Assembly: GCF_000430645.1 (NCBI RefSeq)
Contig: NZ_AUMK01000004.1
Coordinates: 186,001-250,000, forward strand
Source: Aquimarina latercula DSM 2041
GTDB taxonomy: Bacteria; Bacteroidota; Bacteroidia; Flavobacteriales; Flavobacteriaceae
Length of the DNA: 64,000 nt
Reading direction: 5' to 3'
The notes under the pieces were generated by a model that did not search any database, had not been told where the DNA came from, and was given only the letters and a program-made list of their open reading frames with translations. A program made the position numbers and the translations under genes. Below are positions 32,204 through 41,350 of this stretch, one piece after another. The first letter of the stretch is position 1; each line of letters opens with the position of its first letter.

Positions 32204-32741
32204 AAACCTCTTTTTTGATTGAGTGAATATTAAAATAAGTCTGATGAACTTTTTCCTGTAAAAAATACTTTAACTAATCAATTACTAGAAGAGATTACTA
32301 AAGTTTTGTTACAAGACTAACTTCCGTTAGCTTTAAAAGTAGAAAAATAATATTAAACTTCCATACTCTGAAAGAGGACTACGATTAAATCCACAACGTA
32401 GGATTCCGCAAAGTAGCTCTTTCAATCAATCAACCATAAACAACTGACAAACAATTAATTAACTTTGTTTTAATAATTAAATAATTCTCAAAGAAACACA
32501 CCAAAAACAACGAAAAAATCATTAAAAACACACATACTTAAACTTTTGTTAAACTTTTAAGCTCTTCCTTATTAAATACACAAAAACACGACTAAATAGA
32601 TCAAGCTGAATAATACAAACCACAAGTTAGGGCAATACGTTCTAAAAACGGAGATGAATGTATTGTCTTTATAATAAGCTTATTATTAACATGAACTGTT
32701 AGAATATTTTGTAATTTAACCTTCTAAATTTCCAACACTAT
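32204..32741. other. 538-base divergent intergenic space
   Basis: No coding frame was seen. It should hold the promoters of tldD (minus) and the uracil-DNA-glycosylase-family gene (plus). The only striking element is the hairpin at 32369-32424. The rest is AT-rich with poly-A/T tracts. Confidence 0.6.
32369..32424. other. Branched hairpin with mutually exclusive pairings
   Basis: TGAAAGAG(GA)CTAC pairs with GTAGCTCTTTCA as a 12-bp stem with a 2-base bulge. Inside it AATCC pairs with GGATT. The CTACG of the outer stem can instead pair with CGTAG at 32397-32401, so two alternative folds exist. Strand and function are unknown; it lies 166 bases upstream of tldD and about 320 bases upstream of the plus-strand gene. 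Confidence 0.4.
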
Positions 32742-33323
32742 ATGGATACTCTTTTATCTTCAATTTCAAAATGTGACGTATGCGCCCAAAAATTAGAATT
32801 AGGTCCGAGACCTATTATTTCTGCTAATACACGAAGTAAAATTGTAATTATAGGACAAGCTCCAGGAAGTGTTGTTCATAAATCCGGAATTCCTTGGGAT
32901 GATAAAAGTGGACAAAATTTAAGAGCGTGGATGGGAATTGATAATGGCACTTTTTATAATTCTGAAATCACAGCTTTAATTCCAATGGGTTTTTGTTACC
33001 CTGGAAAAGGAAAATCTGGTGACCTACCTCCTACTAAGGAATGTGCTCCATTATGGCATCAAAAATTACTAAGCAATATGAAGGATGTAGAACTTATACT
33101 ATTAATTGGTACCTATGCACAACAATATTACTTAGGAAATAAACTTAAAAGAACACTTACAGAATCTGTGAAAAATTATAAAGAATACCTACCTAATTAT
33201 TTTGTGCTACCACATCCATCGCCAAGAAATAATATATGGCAAGCAAAAAATGAATGGTTTAAAAAAGAGGTAATTCCTGAATTACAGAACAGTATTAAAT
33301 CTATAATTACCAAACGAAATTAA
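32742..33323 (+). CDS. Uracil-DNA glycosylase-family protein, probable Fe-S type
   Basis: This is a 193-residue protein. The UDG-fold motifs are GQAPG (residues 38-42) and HPSPRN (158-163). Four cysteines (C11-x2-C14 and C85-x15-C101) have the spacing of the [4Fe-4S] ligands of family 4 uracil-DNA glycosylases. Family 4 proteins usually have GEAPG in motif 1; the Q at residue 39 is a variation. The predicted role is excision of uracil or another damaged base from DNA. It converges on the DinB gene with 3 bases between stop codons. Confidence 0.8.
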   Translation: MDTLLSSISKCDVCAQKLELGPRPIISANTRSKIVIIGQAPGSVVHKSGIPWDDKSGQNLRAWMGIDNGTFYNSEITALIPMGFCYPGKGKSGDLPPTKECAPLWHQKLLSNMKDVELILLIGTYAQQYYLGNKLKRTLTESVKNYKEYLPNYFVLPHPSPRNNIWQAKNEWFKKEVIPELQNSIKSIITKRN

Positions 33324-33326
33324 ATT

Positions 33327-33845
33327 TTATAAATATCTTTCTTTTATAATATCCATATGCCAAATCTCATGACCAATTATGGTAAAAGCTGCAGCTCTAG
33401 CTGACATATCACCACCATTAGCATTACCGATATACATCAACTGATCATTACTAATACTATTTAGGAATGAAATAGAATTTTGTCTTACTATTTTGAATTC
33501 ACCAATCAATTCGCTCATAGATTTTTGATTTGCTCCTGAAGGATCTATATAAATATTTTGATCATAACCTGCTAAAGGAGTTAGATCATTTCTGGCAATA
33601 CGAAAACACCTATACATAAATATGCGTTCGGTATCTATTAAATGTTGTAAAACTTCTTTGATACTCCATTTATTAATATCATGTCTATATTCTTGTTTTT
33701 CCGGAGGAATAGACTCAAAAAAAATAATCACATCATCTTTTCCTATTTCGAAACCTTTTATTATACTAACTTGTGGAGACAACTTTTTAATATATCTACC
33801 ATAATATTCATCATATTCTTTGGGCTCCAAATCTGTACTATTCAT
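33327..33845 (-). CDS. DinB-family protein
   Basis: From the ATG at 33845 the protein has 172 residues; an ATG at 33881 would add 12 residues without similarity to the family. It is a four-helix DinB/YfiT-like protein with the likely metal-binding triad H68 (LQHLIDTER), H159 and H163 (GHEIWHMDII), and family segments WSIKEVLQHLIDTERIFMYR and ARNDLTPLAGYDQN. DinB-superfamily proteins are metal-dependent enzymes, often thiol S-transferases; the substrate is unknown. The gene is monocistronic. Confidence 0.85.
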   Translation of the reverse strand: MNSTDLEPKEYDEYYGRYIKKLSPQVSIIKGFEIGKDDVIIFFESIPPEKQEYRHDINKWSIKEVLQHLIDTERIFMYRCFRIARNDLTPLAGYDQNIYIDPSGANQKSMSELIGEFKIVRQNSISFLNSISNDQLMYIGNANGGDMSARAAAFTIIGHEIWHMDIIKERYL

Positions 33846-34257
33846 TTTTCTTGATTTATAATATACATACAATGATATCAAATCATATTAAAAGAATAGT
33901 AGTCCAGTTTTTATAAACTGAAGATTCCAGTAATCTTTATTTTTAATAAAATGTTTATCGCTTTATTAAAAAAAATAACAAATCACCGAAATCAAAAAAC
34001 AGATAAAAACCTAAAAAACAATGTATTTAATTCGTTAAATATTTGAAGTAAATACAACATTTGCTAAAAAAACATCTATTTATTAAAACTGAGTATAATG
34101 ATCATTTATCATTTCATTTATTTCCGTTATATATAAGAGACAATAAATGTCGATTTTTTTTATATATTTACCCCAAAAGTGTTAAATTAAAGACTAAATA
34201 GTTTATTTTTTATAAAGTAGTCTAAAACATTTTTATTATTACAATAAATACTGAGTT
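33846..34257. other. About 400-base AT-rich divergent space
   Basis: No gene and no strong dyad were seen. TATATTTA at 34163-34170 loosely resembles the Bacteroidota -7 element but has G replaced by A and no convincing -33 partner. Confidence 0.5.
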
Positions 34258-34479
34258 ATGGAATTAATGGAGAAAGCACGTGAGTTTGAGGGCAGAAGTA
34301 TGAGCAATATGTCCACTAGTGATCGAGTTGAAGCATCAAGAGAAGCAAAAGATCTCGTTTTGAGTCTTAATGAAATCTACAAACAAAATAAAGATCCGGA
34401 AATCATGGAAATGATGAAGATCATTACTGCTAAAAAACAAAAAATAGAAAAAAGACTTAAGGGTAGACCTGAAGTTTAG
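34258..34479 (+). CDS. Small charged helical protein
   Basis: This is a 73-residue soluble protein, probably all helical (SDRVEASREAKDLVLSLNEIYKQNKDPEIMEMMKIITAKKQKIEKRLKGRP). No family was recognised. Its codon use and the clean terminator 10 bases after the stop codon argue that it is a real gene. It converges on the histidine kinase gene. Confidence 0.65.
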   Translation: MELMEKAREFEGRSMSNMSTSDRVEASREAKDLVLSLNEIYKQNKDPEIMEMMKIITAKKQKIEKRLKGRPEV

Positions 34480-34489
34480 AAAAACTACA

Positions 34490-34530
34490 TACCTCATAAG
34501 TAATTATAGATTACAGCTACTTATGAGGTA
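34490..34530. terminator. Bidirectional terminator between the small protein and the kinase
   Basis: TACCTCATAAGTA and TACTTATGAGGTA are perfect 13-bp arms around a 15-base loop, placed between convergent genes. A U run is weak on both sides. Confidence 0.65.
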
Positions 34531-34544
34531 CTATTTATGTATTG

Positions 34545-36383
34545 CTATTCGGGAATTGTAAAGTAAAAAGTAGTTCCCTTTCCTTCCGTTGATTCTAACC
34601 AAATTGCGCCGTTGTGAGATTCTACAATTTTCTTGCAGTGCGCTAATCCTATTCCAGTACCTTGATATTTTTCTCTAGAATGGAGTCTTTGGAAAATTGC
34701 AAAAATCCTATCTTGGTGAATTTTAGGAATACCTATTCCATTATCCTTTACCGAGAACTGCCAATATTTTTTGGAAGGTTCGTCTTTTCTTCTTTTTTTA
34801 ATTGCCTCTATATGAATTTCGGGGATGATACCTTCTTCTGTAAATTTAATCCCATTACTAACCAAATTTTGCAACAACAATCTTAGCTCTAAAGGATTTC
34901 CTTTAACAACAGGCAACTTTTTCGAATAGATTTTAGCATTAGTCCTTTCTAAAATATTAGTAAAATCGCCTTTTAGTTCGTCTAAAACTGTATTCATATC
35001 CACTTTTGTAAACTCTCTAGTTCTTCCTAATCTAGAATATTCTAATAAAGAATCAATCAGTTTCTTCATCCGAATACTAGCATCCTTTATAAAATTCAAA
35101 CTTTCCTTTCCTATGTCATCAAAAACATCTCCATAATCCTCTGATATTAAACCTATAAAACTGGAAATTGTATTTAAAGGTTCTTGCAAATCGTGACTAG
35201 CGATATACGCAAATTGTTCTAGTTCTTTATTTTTTGATTCTAGCACTAATGATTGCTCGTGTATTTCTTTATTCTTCTCCTCTAAGGAAGCATTCAATCT
35301 TTTTTTATTAAGATAACTTCTATAGATAAAAAAACCTCCAATTAGAATTAGAGCGATCAACGCAATTAAGTACCAATTAATCTTTTTTTGATTATCTAGC
35401 TCCGAACGTTGTTCTTCTAAAATCTTTTCCTTTTCCTTAATTTCTTCATTCTGTTGTTCTAAATATTCTTGTTGTTTTTTAATCTCTTGAATACTTGTTT
35501 CTATCTTTTTTTCCTGATTTTTAATAAATGCAACCTGATCCTGAATGTTTTTCTCTAACTCTTTTTCTATTAGGAGTTTTTCTTCGTATTTCTTTTCTTG
35601 TATTTTACTTTCACTTGATAGCTTTTCAATCCAATTATTTCTATCTACAATACTCCCTTGGATTGTATCAATAGCCCTTGCTTGATTTGATATTTTTTCT
35701 TCTTGTTGCTTTATTTGTTCTTCATTATCCCTAATAGCAACCTTCTGCTCCTCATTCTCATCTAAAGCTTTTTCTAAAGATTCTTCTGCCGTTTTAAATA
35801 AACCTTTCCATTTTTGAGAAGAGGTAATTGCGTATTGTTCTAATGAGGGAGCTATTACAAAACCTTCATTTTTAATTCGACTTACATTAATCTCGTATTC
35901 AAAAGAATCCCCAACATTAACCATGTTGACCATAGAAGAATTATAAAAGTAATCTTCTGTAACTAGTAATATATTTTTTTCTGAAATTTTGCCAAGAATA
36001 TAATTTATATCATAATTATACTTATTATGAACATATAACAACTGAACATCTTTAATACTTTTCACAAATTGAAAACGAACAATTTCTACCGGCTTTCCAA
36101 AAATCTTTCTTTTTTGAGCCATTGATTTTAGGTCGATAATTGTTCTATCTGGCCCCAAAACCCCTATTTTAAAAGTATCTATCTTATCTATTTCTGGCCA
36201 GCCTACTTGTTGCGCAAAATTGTATACGAATATAGCACGTTGTACTCTTTTCACTTCTTCATTAGCTGTCTCCTGAGCAATAAGGTTGTTAGCCCCAAAT
36301 GCGGAAAACCAGGCTAAGAATGCAATTAAAACATATTGCCTATTCAATTGAATACATAAAAAACTACACAAATTATTATTCAT
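34545..36383 (-). CDS. Sensor histidine kinase with N-terminal YfiR-like domain
   Basis: This is a 612-residue protein. A leader helix (about residues 16-36) is followed by a periplasmic YfiR/DUF4154-like domain (about 45-185: VQRAIFVYNFAQQVGWP ... ILLVTEDYFYNSSMVNMVNV), a long coiled coil (about 198-335), a membrane helix (336-355), a second short coiled coil, HisKA with H397 (ASHDLQEPLN) and a HATPase_c domain with DNGIGIP and GTGIGLA boxes. YfiR alone is a periplasmic regulator of diguanylate cyclases; here it is fused to a kinase. The gene overlaps the TonB-receptor gene by 4 bases and ends the operon. Confidence 0.9.
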   Translation of the reverse strand: MNNNLCSFLCIQLNRQYVLIAFLAWFSAFGANNLIAQETANEEVKRVQRAIFVYNFAQQVGWPEIDKIDTFKIGVLGPDRTIIDLKSMAQKRKIFGKPVEIVRFQFVKSIKDVQLLYVHNKYNYDINYILGKISEKNILLVTEDYFYNSSMVNMVNVGDSFEYEINVSRIKNEGFVIAPSLEQYAITSSQKWKGLFKTAEESLEKALDENEEQKVAIRDNEEQIKQQEEKISNQARAIDTIQGSIVDRNNWIEKLSSESKIQEKKYEEKLLIEKELEKNIQDQVAFIKNQEKKIETSIQEIKKQQEYLEQQNEEIKEKEKILEEQRSELDNQKKINWYLIALIALILIGGFFIYRSYLNKKRLNASLEEKNKEIHEQSLVLESKNKELEQFAYIASHDLQEPLNTISSFIGLISEDYGDVFDDIGKESLNFIKDASIRMKKLIDSLLEYSRLGRTREFTKVDMNTVLDELKGDFTNILERTNAKIYSKKLPVVKGNPLELRLLLQNLVSNGIKFTEEGIIPEIHIEAIKKRRKDEPSKKYWQFSVKDNGIGIPKIHQDRIFAIFQRLHSREKYQGTGIGLAHCKKIVESHNGAIWLESTEGKGTTFYFTIPE

Positions 36384-39085
36384 AACTTTAACAATAACCG
36401 AAGATAATAATTAGCACCATTAACTCCGAATTGTTGTACTCTTCTACTGTAAACAAAATTGCCGTTACTAGTATTTGCTGAATGTTTATGTCTATCTGGA
36501 TAGACATTAAAAATGTTGTTCCCTCCTAGTGTACATTTCACATAATCGTTAATCTGGTAAGAAACCGCTAGGTCGGTTGTTAATTTTGGAGAAAATATTT
36601 GATCACGAGATTCTATATTTCCGGTATAATTATTTAGCACCCAATTCGATTGATCCCCATCATCCGGATGTACAAACTTTACTTCTCCAAACAACGTATT
36701 GACCATTTGCAGCCTAAACTTACCAAACTCATATGACAACAAAGAATTTATCTTATAATTAGGCTGTGCAGATTCTACCCTAGCAATCTCTTCTCTATTA
36801 AACAACACGTCTTCTTGTCCTACTAAAGAAGGAGATACTTTTATATTTCCTTTTACTTTAGTACTTGTAATATTACCACCTAAAGAGGCTCCCAGTTTAC
36901 CAATTCCCAGGTCCGTTTTATAATGTATTGCAACATCTCCTCCTGATGTTTTAGAATCAATAGCATTAGTGAAAAATTGGGCCGCACCTACTCCAAAAGG
37001 TTCGAGAATTGTTTCATACCCTTCAGCAAATCTCCCGGAAAGCACTATTCTATCATCAATGTTAATTAAGTAATAATCAAAGGTATAAGTAAAATTATCA
37101 TTTAATTTCCCACTAATTCCAGCGCTAAAATGTTTTGACAATTCGGGCTTTAACTTGTCAATCTGAAATGCTTCTGTAGCTACTGCACTTTCATTATTAA
37201 ACGTTCCTACTTGAATACTTTCGCCGTTTACGAACTGCGTACTAATATTTTGGAAAAACACTTGATGCAATGATGGTGCTCTGAAACCTGTAGAAAACCC
37301 TGCTCTAACACTTACATTATCATTAATCCTATATCTACTGGACAGTTTCCAGATAGCTTGTCCTCCAAAATCATTATAAGCTTCATATCTTGCTGCGGCT
37401 TTCACCAATAATTTGTCTGAGATATTAGTCTCTACATCAAAATAAGCGGAACTATTTGTTCTAAAGCGATTTAATTCATTTTCTGGTTGAAAACCCGGAA
37501 ACACCTGAGCTCCAGCTGCTCTAGGAAGCTCATTTCCAAACTCATCAAAATATGTACTCTCACCATTGATATATGATGCCTCCTCACCTGCTACGATTTG
37601 ATAATTTTCCACTCGTAATTCCGCTCCAAATGCTATGTTAACTCCTTTTAACCAATCAAAGGTTTTAGAAATATCCAAATTGGTGGTGTTTTGTTGATAC
37701 TCGAACCCACCCGCATAAAAAGTTCTAGGCGAAGCAACACCTAATGAAGCGTTGTTAGAATTATTCACCGTGTAATCTAAGCTATTGATACCGATGGAGT
37801 GACTAAAATCTACATTCCACCCATTCTTAACTCCCCTAATTCCACCTGCAACGACATCATCCTGAATATCAGTTAATATCTGGGGCGAAAAACCATTAGG
37901 AAATAACTCTGGCACTACTCTATCCTGATCCTTTGGAAAACGGTAAAATCCAGCCGCCATACCTTCTCTATAATTTCTTCCTCCTTGTAAGTAAAATGTT
38001 GCTTTTTCGGACATCTTGATTTCTCCATTAAATGCCAACGTAAGGTTTTGTGTTTCTGCACTTCCAATTTCCATAACCCTATTCCCGGAATACCCTGTTT
38101 GATCAAAGAAATTATTTTCTTGGATTAACCTCTGATCTTCTGCTAAATCATCTGTATAAACCGTTCCTGTATAATCTCCTGCTCTATTTATTGATTCTCT
38201 ATCTCTATATTCTGCAGTCACATTAATATAACCTTCCTTACCAATTTTTAATCCAAAATTAGCCGAAGAATACGTAGTAAAACCATCTCCTTCTGTCGTA
38301 ATACCAACCCTATTATCTATATTAATAACTTCTGTTTGTTTCTTTAAAATAATATTTATCACACCTGCTATTGCATCTGATCCATATTGAGAAGTTGCAC
38401 CATCACGTAATATTTCTATTCGTTCTATAGATGCTATAGGAATCGCATTAAAATCAGTCCCCACTGTACCCCTACCAACAGTTCCATTTACATTTAACAA
38501 CGAGCTATTATGCCTACGTTTGCCATTCACTAATACTAAGATTTGATCAGGTCCTAAACCACGTAAAGTTGCTGGATCAATATGATCCGTACCATCCGCT
38601 ATGGTTTGATTGGTAGAGTGAAAAGATGGAACTAAATAATGTAAAATATGGCTTAACTCTATTTGTGAGGAATTAGTAATCTCCTGAGGAGAAATAATAT
38701 CCACAGGCGCCGTTGTTTTAAGTAAAGATCTTGGTTTTGCTCTGGAACCAACTGAAATGGGTTGATCTATAGAAAACCCTGTTTCTAGTACAAAATCCAA
38801 CTGGGCAGTTTCTCCAACTTTTACCATTGTAGTCTTGGAAACTGAGTTATACATCACAAATCCAGCGGTAAGAACATACTCGCCTTCTTCTACATCAAAC
38901 GTATAGTTTCCATTTACATCTGTTGTAGTATTTTGATTAGTCCCTTCTATACTAACTCTTGCTCCCGGTAAACTACCAAATTGATCGGAAACATTCCCGG
39001 AGATAGTTGCTCTAGATTGTGATAAAGTTATTTGGCAAAAAAAGAGTATTGAGGCGATACAGGATATAGTCTGTAATCTAACCAT
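36380..39085 (-). CDS. TonB-dependent outer-membrane receptor
   Basis: From the ATG at 39085 the protein has 901 residues; a TTG at 39145 only adds residues before the leader. A signal peptide ends near TLSQS, followed by a carboxypeptidase-regulatory-like domain (ATISGNVSDQFGSLPGARVSIEGT), the plug domain (LRGLGPDQILVLVNGKRRHNS, IERIEILRDGATSQYGSDAIAGVINIILKK) and a beta-barrel ending in NYYLRLLLKL. It should import a substrate using TonB energy; the substrate is unknown. It overlaps the YfiR-kinase gene by 4 bases and follows four receiver genes, so transport and signalling are coupled here. Confidence 0.9.
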   Translation of the reverse strand: MVRLQTISCIASILFFCQITLSQSRATISGNVSDQFGSLPGARVSIEGTNQNTTTDVNGNYTFDVEEGEYVLTAGFVMYNSVSKTTMVKVGETAQLDFVLETGFSIDQPISVGSRAKPRSLLKTTAPVDIISPQEITNSSQIELSHILHYLVPSFHSTNQTIADGTDHIDPATLRGLGPDQILVLVNGKRRHNSSLLNVNGTVGRGTVGTDFNAIPIASIERIEILRDGATSQYGSDAIAGVINIILKKQTEVINIDNRVGITTEGDGFTTYSSANFGLKIGKEGYINVTAEYRDRESINRAGDYTGTVYTDDLAEDQRLIQENNFFDQTGYSGNRVMEIGSAETQNLTLAFNGEIKMSEKATFYLQGGRNYREGMAAGFYRFPKDQDRVVPELFPNGFSPQILTDIQDDVVAGGIRGVKNGWNVDFSHSIGINSLDYTVNNSNNASLGVASPRTFYAGGFEYQQNTTNLDISKTFDWLKGVNIAFGAELRVENYQIVAGEEASYINGESTYFDEFGNELPRAAGAQVFPGFQPENELNRFRTNSSAYFDVETNISDKLLVKAAARYEAYNDFGGQAIWKLSSRYRINDNVSVRAGFSTGFRAPSLHQVFFQNISTQFVNGESIQVGTFNNESAVATEAFQIDKLKPELSKHFSAGISGKLNDNFTYTFDYYLINIDDRIVLSGRFAEGYETILEPFGVGAAQFFTNAIDSKTSGGDVAIHYKTDLGIGKLGASLGGNITSTKVKGNIKVSPSLVGQEDVLFNREEIARVESAQPNYKINSLLSYEFGKFRLQMVNTLFGEVKFVHPDDGDQSNWVLNNYTGNIESRDQIFSPKLTTDLAVSYQINDYVKCTLGGNNIFNVYPDRHKHSANTSNGNFVYSRRVQQFGVNGANYYLRLLLKL

Positions 39086-39211
39086 AAAGGTAATTTTAAA
39101 TTTATTTACAACTAAAACGTTTGTGCTATTAAACCGTTTGTGCAATATAAATAATAAAAAACAAAAGTTTCTTAAAACTAATATCCTTTGGTGGATTTAG
39201 AGACCAAATAA

Positions 39212-39622
39212 TTATTCTATCGAAGTCAATTCTTTATTAAAATACTTCTGTCTGATAGTATCTACACCAACTCTAGACAACATTTTACCACTAAATTCTT
39301 TAATTTGATCGATAGATCCTGCTAATTCTTTATCTTCTTTTGTCAGTTCTGCGCCAATCATTAAAATGATCGTTGTATTCTTTAAAGAGTTTTCTAAGTC
39401 TTGAAATTTTGATAAAAATTCCCAACCATCCATTACCGGCATGTTAATATCTAAAAAGATAATCTCCGGAACTATTCCTGATTGGATAATCTGTAAAGCC
39501 TCTAAACCATTTTTAGCGATCAATATGTCATCAACATATCCAGTTTTTGAAAGTACAATCTTATTAAAAAAAATGGTTGCATCACTATCATCGACTAAAA
39601 GTACTTTTGCTATTGTTTTCAT
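39212..39622 (-). CDS. Stand-alone receiver, atypical type B (copy 2)
   Basis: This is a 136-residue CheY-like domain with no output domain. The acidic pair D11-D12 and the phosphoacceptor D58 (IIFLDINMPVMDGWEF) are present. The conserved Thr/Ser switch position is G90 (MIGAEL), and the conserved Lys-Pro is K113-M114. It aligns without gaps with the receiver at 40211-40612, which has the same two changes. It overlaps the upstream receiver gene by 35 bases and is 126 bases from the TonB-receptor start codon. Confidence 0.85.
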   Translation of the reverse strand: MKTIAKVLLVDDSDATIFFNKIVLSKTGYVDDILIAKNGLEALQIIQSGIVPEIIFLDINMPVMDGWEFLSKFQDLENSLKNTTIILMIGAELTKEDKELAGSIDQIKEFSGKMLSRVGVDTIRQKYFNKELTSIE

Positions 39623-40040
39623 TGGAGTGGGGTTTAAAAAAATGTCTTTTAACTACTTTATTTAATGTTGGGAATGATAATGGTTTATTAACAAGATCTT
39701 TTACAAAATGATTTTCTTTGGATTTCTCTACATCTCTAACATCAGAAGATGTGGTAAGTATTATAATCTTAATACCTTCTATCACTTTTTGATTTAGTTT
39801 GGAATACTCAATTAAGAACTCCCAACCATTCATAGCAGGCATATTAAGATCAAGAAAGATTAGATTAGGTTTTAATTCGGTTCCTTTATCAACATCAGCT
39901 AAGTATTCCAAAGCAGCCTTTCCGCTTTGTCGTACCCTTATTGAATTGAAACTATCATGTTTTGATAAAATCTTACTATTGAAGAAATTGGTAGGTTTAT
40001 CATCATCAATCAATAAAACACAATCAATTGGATTATACAT
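39588..40040 (-). CDS. Stand-alone receiver, canonical type A (copy 2)
   Basis: This is a 150-residue CheY-like single-domain response regulator with all key residues: D12/D13, phosphoacceptor D64 (IFLDLNMPAMNGWEF), T97 (ILTTSSD) and K119-P120. It aligns gap-free with the 40659-41084 product through residue 120. It has a short Ser/Asn-rich tail after the domain. It overlaps the following type B gene by 35 bases. It likely receives phosphate from a hybrid or phytochrome-like kinase, or from the YfiR kinase of this locus. Confidence 0.9.
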   Translation of the reverse strand: MYNPIDCVLLIDDDKPTNFFNSKILSKHDSFNSIRVRQSGKAALEYLADVDKGTELKPNLIFLDLNMPAMNGWEFLIEYSKLNQKVIEGIKIIILTTSSDVRDVEKSKENHFVKDLVNKPLSFPTLNKVVKRHFFKPHSNENNSKSTFSR

Positions 40041-40210
40041 AATATATTTTTGTTGGTTTCGAACAAAAGAACCACATCAATACAAGAAAACTAATCTTAA
40101 TAAAATTTTAGATAAGTATTTTACGATAAAATACAAAAACAAACGATAAAGCGCATTTTTAATTTAAAATAGTACTTTTGAAAAAGATAATTGGAATACC
40201 ATATATGATA

Positions 40211-40612
40211 TTATTTTATAGCATTCTTAAAATACTTAGAAATAATATCTAGAACAACTTCCTTGGTTAACATCTTATCTCTGAACTCCATAACCTGCGG
40301 AAAAGATTTTAGTTTTATCTCTTGCTCTTCACTTAACTTGGCTCCTAACAACACTACTATTATTGTGTTCTTACAAGAATCTGACAATGTATCATATTGC
40401 TCTAGAAACTCCCACCCATTCATTATAGGCATATTCAAATCCAAGAAGATTATTTCAGGAATAGAAGCTGTCTGAATATTTTCCAGTGCATTCTCACCAT
40501 TAGTAGTTAAAACAACTTCTTCAACACAATTTGTTTTTAAAATTATTGTTTTATTAAAGAAATTGGTTGCTTTACTATCATCAACTAAAAGAATCTTTTT
40601 TAACTTATTCAT
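40211..40612 (-). CDS. Stand-alone receiver, atypical type B (copy 1)
   Basis: This is a 133-residue CheY-like domain. D11-D12 and D58 (IIFLDLNMPIMNGWEF) are kept. The Thr/Ser switch residue is replaced by G90 (VLLGAKL), and Lys-Pro is replaced by K113-M114 (FRDKMLT). The absence of the switch residue suggests that phosphorylation, if it happens, does not trigger the usual Thr/Tyr conformational change. It lies 46 bases downstream of the type A copy 1 gene. Confidence 0.85.
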   Translation of the reverse strand: MNKLKKILLVDDSKATNFFNKTIILKTNCVEEVVLTTNGENALENIQTASIPEIIFLDLNMPIMNGWEFLEQYDTLSDSCKNTIIVVLLGAKLSEEQEIKLKSFPQVMEFRDKMLTKEVVLDIISKYFKNAIK

Positions 40613-40658
40613 TTAAGCAAAAATATAAAAACACTTAAACAATAAAGGTGATCTTAAC

Positions 40659-41084
40659 TCAACTTTTTATCACACGTTTAGAAAAATGTTTTTGCATTAC
40701 ATTATCTAATAAATCTAATGATAATGGTTTATTAATAAAATCATCCACTGAATGATTCTTTATCGATTCATTAACATCATCAGGGTTAGAAGATGTTGAT
40801 AATAAAATTACTTTAATTCCTTCGGTAATAGCTTTGTTCAGTTTCGCAAACTCTATCAAAAACTCCCATCCATTCATGGCTGGCATATTGATATCTAAAA
40901 AAATAAGATCAGGTTTTATTACTTCTCTATTTTCTACTTTAGAAAGGTATTCTAATGCAGCTTTCCCACTCTGCACTGTATTTACATTATCAAAACTATT
41001 ATGTTTTGTAACTACCCTTTCATTAAAGAAATTTGTGGCCTTATCATCATCAATTAAAAGCACACAAGTGACTGATTTCCCCAT
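40659..41084 (-). CDS. Stand-alone receiver, canonical type A (copy 1)
   Basis: From the ATG at 41084 the protein has 141 residues; a TTG at 41096 is less likely. It carries D12/D13, D64 (IFLDINMPAMNGWEF), T97 (LSTSSN) and K119-P120, i.e. a complete receiver. There is no DNA-binding or enzymatic domain. It is the first gene of the receiver/TonB-receptor/kinase series; the 266-base space upstream is shared with the divergent FemAB-like gene. Confidence 0.9.
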   Translation of the reverse strand: MGKSVTCVLLIDDDKATNFFNERVVTKHNSFDNVNTVQSGKAALEYLSKVENREVIKPDLIFLDINMPAMNGWEFLIEFAKLNKAITEGIKVILLSTSSNPDDVNESIKNHSVDDFINKPLSLDLLDNVMQKHFSKRVIKS

Positions 41085-41296
41085 AAAATTTTCCAATTAC
41101 AATCAAAAAAACTAAACTTATTTGAAATATGCATCATAAAATCAGACTTTTCATGGCATTTTTCGTTTAAAAACGTGATTTACACGACAAAACAACATTA
41201 AATGTTTTTCCGTATCCAAATTACGGTATTAAAGCCTTTTAAAATTGTAAAATTAAAATTGACAATCGTTTAACAAACTACTATTAAAAATAAATG

Positions 41297-41304
41297 TAAA
41301 TTTG
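41297..41304 (+). promoter_or_regulatory. Bacteroidota -7 element candidate (TAAATTTG)
   Basis: TAAATTTG matches TAnnTTTG exactly. The spacing to an upstream TTTG-like -33 box is not ideal (about 25 bases). If used, transcription would begin beyond the ATG at 41306 and the start codon would be the ATG at 41351. Confidence 0.35.
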
Positions 41305-41350
41305 AATGCTATTCAGACAACAGTTTGTCAAAAACATTGGTAAGGGATTT

